Source of the DNA: Neurospora crassa OR74A
Lineage: Eukaryota > Ascomycota > Sordariomycetes > Sordariales > Sordariaceae
Direction of reading: 5' to 3'
Length of the DNA stretch: 64,000 nucleotides
NCBI RefSeq assembly: GCF_000182925.2
Contig: NC_026503.1
Location: forward strand, 3,968,001-4,032,000
Positions 60,623 to 64,000 of the stretch are shown one piece after another. How positions within the stretch are numbered: position 1 is the stretch's first letter; each line of letters begins with the position of its first letter. Below the pieces are notes generated by a model. That model ran no database searches. It worked only from the letters and a program-made list of their open reading frames with translations, and was not told where the DNA came from. Position numbers and translations under genes: made by a program.

Positions 60623-61327
60623 GAGGTCGAGAGAGGTGTAGTGGTCAAGTTGCGGAGAAAACAGGAGATGATAATATGTAATGGGCTCAAGAGGCGATTT
60701 GTGGGATGCTCAAAAACCATGCGCGGGAAGGATGTCTGGATGATGGAGTACCACGTCTTGATGCACATATTTGGAAAGACTACAAATGACTTCGCATCGG
60801 GGTTTCTACGACGTCCACGAATTACGGATTGTTACGTGATGTCCGTCTGTGTGCTCACTTTATCAGTGATCGTTGATTGTTATCATCCCTTGTACCGATA
60901 CTTCTCATATTGGCATGCCTGCTCCCAGTGGTATCTCGGGTCGTAGTTACTGGAGCCCACATATTCCCTTCCACGCTATCCTCTGATGGGCATTTAGCCA
61001 GCCGACCATGCTCAACTATTTAAGTATCAACTAACGAACAAAAAGGAATAGAACCTCCGCGATCCTGTAGCGTACAATAATTCTACCACAGAAACAGTGA
61101 AGATGTCAACAAGAAAAGTGCAAAACCATGTTCTTGAATCTGTAATGTATAAACAGCGGTGATGGTACAGTGCCCGAGTGACTACGACAAGTCTAAGGAA
61201 GAAAAACTGGCCACTAGTTTATCATAGTCCTAACGCTGCTCTGTTGGCTCATTGATGGTAACAAAAACTTTCTTCATTAGGTGGGACTCTCTGCTTTCCT
61301 ATGTTCTTCCGTCTCAAAATCCGTTGT
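60623..61327. other. convergent 3' region EFM4 / TPD3
   Basis: 705 bases between two convergent genes, to be shared by both 3' UTRs. No gene. Confidence 0.5.
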
Positions 61328-63688
61328 CTATGGAGATGTGTTCATGGGCTCCCCACCGCTAGGAACAGGATTTCCTGCCTCGGTGGCAGCTCCCATAAGA
61401 GGACCAGTTGCTTGGGCCGCAGCAGTCGTCGCAAAGTACCGCACATCCACATCATCATCCTTTTGCAACTTCTCCAAGCACGGCATGATGCGCTGCTGGA
61501 TGAGCTCCTGACCCTTGGGCGACGGGGTGGCAGGCTTGCCCTCCTTCTCTAGCGTATAGATGGTGCCCTCGTCGGGCAGACGACGCAGAACACCGATGAT
61601 GATGCCATATGTCTTTGCGACGTTAAAGCGAATATTGGGGATCGAATCGGCTGTGAGCTTTTCCAGCATCGGAAGGATGGACTTGGCAATCACATCCAGA
61701 CTGACAACGGTAGCCAGGGTCTGTAAACACTAGTCAGACAGGGACTTCACTGATTTTCGTATGCCATTGAGTCTCTTACCGTGATAGCAAAGCAAGTGGT
61801 CATCCGGTAAAGGTAGTTGGGGTGGGCACCCATAGCCATAACCTTGGGAATAATAGCCTCGCTTGCCCACTCAACACCAAACACCTCGGTCAGCTTCCTT
61901 AGGTTTTGAGTAGCGGCCTCACGAATGGAGAAAACAGTATCTCCGAGCCAGCCCATGCAAAGCTGGCTGAGCTTCTCGTCAAAAAACTTGACGCCCAGCT
62001 GGCTGGCAAGAAGCGGGATGTAGTCGATAATAGCCAAGCGTACACGCCACTGCTTATCTTCGGCTAGCTGTACAATGGCCGGAAGGAGAGACTGAGAAAG
62101 GAGGTCGATGCCGATAACTTGGTTCACAAGCTCCAGTTTGCTGATGATGTGAAGGCGAACCTCTGGGAACTCGTCCTTGAGCATCTGAAGGAACATGGGC
62201 AGAAGATGATCAATAGTCCTTGTGCAATAATTAGCATACGCATCAAAGAAACCGTGTCTGACTGCGGGAACGTACTCTTGCTTGCCCAAGATAGGAGCGA
62301 GGCCGCTGATTTGTGTGCCAAGGGCAGCTCTGACATGCTGGGAGCTATCCGAGACGAGATCCTCAACACTTCCCATGATGTCATTCAGGAGAACGTTGCG
62401 GTCAACCAAAGCACAGAAGCCAGGGATCTGGCCGGCGATGGCAGTCCGCACCTCAGCCTCGTTATCTTTCAGGAGTTTTACGAATGCAGGAACAAGATCT
62501 CTGGACACAACCTCATCATCAACCGCCTTCGCAATCTGTATGTGCTGTTAGTCATCCAAGAATTGATATGAGGGGAGGCCAAGTGCTTAGCGCGACCACG
62601 AACCTTCTCAAATCTGTCGGCGATCATATAGCGGACCCTCCAACTCTTGTCCTCTATCAAGCTGCGTAGCGATGTGAGGAGCACGGTGTGGCTGGCTTGT
62701 TGCTCTTTGGGCACAACCTCCGCAATAGAGATCAAAATCTCGACTGTAAGGAGTCTGACGCTGTCCTGGTCGTCCTGGGCGAGGTGTTGGAACATGGGTA
62801 TCATTTCCTCGATAACGATGGGAGCCGGCATCTCCTTCACGAACTTGGCCATGTTGGTGGCGGCCTGACGGCGCACCATGGGGGTCTCATCGTGGACGAG
62901 CTGTCCAAACTGCTGGCGCAATTGTTCTTGAATAGGCGGCGAAACTTTCGAGTAGGGGGTTGTATACAGGCCGCATGCGGAAACCTTGGACGTAAACCAG
63001 TCGGCCTTGGAGAGGCGAATCGTAAGAGGGATAAAGTATTCTTCAACTTGCTGCGAAGAGAGTTGAGTGCAGATCTTGTTCAATGATTCGACAGCCTAAA
63101 ACGTTTGTCAGTACACATGCGGGTCGCATGACAAGAAGCCAGGAAATGGTCACGTATCCGTACCTTGTCTCGCACCACGGGCTCCTCGATAGCAGCGAGG
63201 TTCTCAAGGGGGGAAAGAAGGACATGTCCCCATGCGGGGCCCCCCACGTACTCGACAAAGTTACCAAGCTCTTCACTCAGGGCAACGAGGACCTCATCTT
63301 CATCTTCAACCGATTCTGCATTCAGAAGTGTCAGCAGCCGTATCTCAAGAGTCCCAGCGGCTGTGTAGCCAGAGGCCGGCGCAGGTGGGTTTGCTAGGCT
63401 GAAGCTGGGTCGAAGGGTTGGCTAACCATCGAGAAAGGGAATCAGCTCCTCGCGAGTGCGCTCGGGACCCAAAGCAAGGGCGATAGTCGAAAGACGGTGG
63501 ATGGCGTTTAATCGGAGGACGACCTCGTCGTGCTGCCCAAAGTCAATCAGGGTTTACAGTCCATCAACCAGACAAGAAGGGATAGTCAGGGGTTCTGGCC
63601 GTCCGGGTCACCGCCATCATACCTTCAATTCGTCGATTAGCACGGCGATGGGGAAGAGCTCGTCGTTCGCGTTCGTCGCGTCGGCCAT
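61328..63688 (-). CDS. TPD3: protein phosphatase 2A scaffold subunit A (Tpd3)
   Basis: The HEAT-repeat scaffold that joins the PP2A catalytic and B subunits. Seven exons, 63688-63623, 63532-63427, 63315-63164, 63095-62604, 62535-62276, 62218-61780 and 61720-61328, give 635 residues with six GT-AG introns of 57 to 111 bases. The start, [21 protein letters not shown], continues in frame to [31 protein letters not shown], the first HEAT repeats; repeats continue to the end, with [47 protein letters not shown] and [17 protein letters not shown]. The fifth intron (62219-62275) is stop-free and in frame. Length is slightly above the usual 590 or so because of a 30-residue Ala/Gly/Pro-rich tail after the last repeat. 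All 15 repeats appear to be represented. Confidence 0.95.
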
Positions 63689-64000
63689 TGTGGGCGATTT
63701 GTGAAGTGGACGCGGAAGATCGCGGGGGAGTATACAGTCGGCGAGCGAGGCGGATTTGGACAAACTGGTTGACTTGGTACGGATGTTCGCTTGCGGGCGT
63801 GATGCAATAGACGGGGGGGTGTGGACTGGACTGGTAGCCGGTCGGGCGACGCTGTGCGGCGGCGGTACCAGTGACTGTGATTGTGGTAGAGAGAGGAAAG
63901 TGGATGCGTGCGTGTGCGCAACTTGGTAACTGCGTTGCTTGGGCGGGCAGCTAGGTAGGTAGGTAGGTTTGTTGTATTTAGGTTGGTTTTGGTTGCTTGG
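63689..64000. other. promoter region of TPD3
   Basis: 312 bases upstream of TPD3 to the window end. A run of (TAGG)n, ctaggtaggtaggtagg, lies at 63951-63967. No gene. Confidence 0.5.

Noticed and set aside
1-64000. Biosynthetic cluster or CRISPR-like array
   Set aside because: No synthase, P450 or transporter grouping and no regularly spaced direct repeats; genes are unrelated housekeeping types.

Overview
This is a nuclear chromosome segment of a filamentous ascomycete, most likely a Sordariomycete close to Hypocreales. The signs are short introns of about 50 to 120 bases with CTAAC/CTGAC branch sites near the acceptor, intron-poor genes spaced 0.1 to 3 kb apart, pyrimidine-rich leaders, and proteins that read as full-length fungal orthologues. 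Placement is inferred from protein character, not from a search.

Layout. 1-11 kb: an RCC1-repeat protein (ATS1-like) faces the checkpoint clamp subunit Rad9; then an F-box/LRR-like protein and the Hsp90 co-chaperone Cdc37. 12-21 kb: a secreted PLC-like phosphodiesterase with a GPI-type tail, a two-exon protein with an F-box-like segment, ribosomal protein uS13 (Rps18), and the ribosome maturation factor Sdo1/SBDS. 21-28 kb: vacuolar carboxypeptidase Y and the high-affinity cAMP phosphodiesterase. 28-36.5 kb: an 8.3-kb block with no gene I can support, rich in homopolymers and short tandem repeats. 36-48 kb: the ubiquitin protease Ubp12 and the insulysin-family metalloprotease Ste23. 50-53 kb: the nuclear exosome cofactor Mpp6 and, divergently, the complex I subunit NDUFS6. 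55-64 kb: a large Gln-rich fungal protein, the eEF1A lysine methyltransferase Efm4, and the PP2A scaffold subunit Tpd3.

These are scattered housekeeping and signalling genes, not a cluster. Loose themes are translation and ribosome assembly (Rps18, Sdo1, Efm4), protein turnover (F-box protein, CPY, Ubp12, Ste23) and signalling or checkpoint control (Rad9, Cdc37, PDE, PP2A-A). I found no tRNA, rRNA, CRISPR array, recognisable transposon or biosynthetic cluster, and nothing I would call a new biological system.

The observations most worth a second look are: two GC-AG introns with the same donor (rad9 and MPP6); a zinc knuckle and acidic domain at the end of Mpp6; a Ubp12 5' end whose long open frame has no ATG; a 187-residue arginine-rich extension on Ste23; a basic tail on the phosphodiesterase; the repeat-rich 8-kb block; and a family of TAGGTACC palindromes in the intergenic DNA. 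Gene models were spliced by hand; exon joins were checked for reading frame and splice motifs only.
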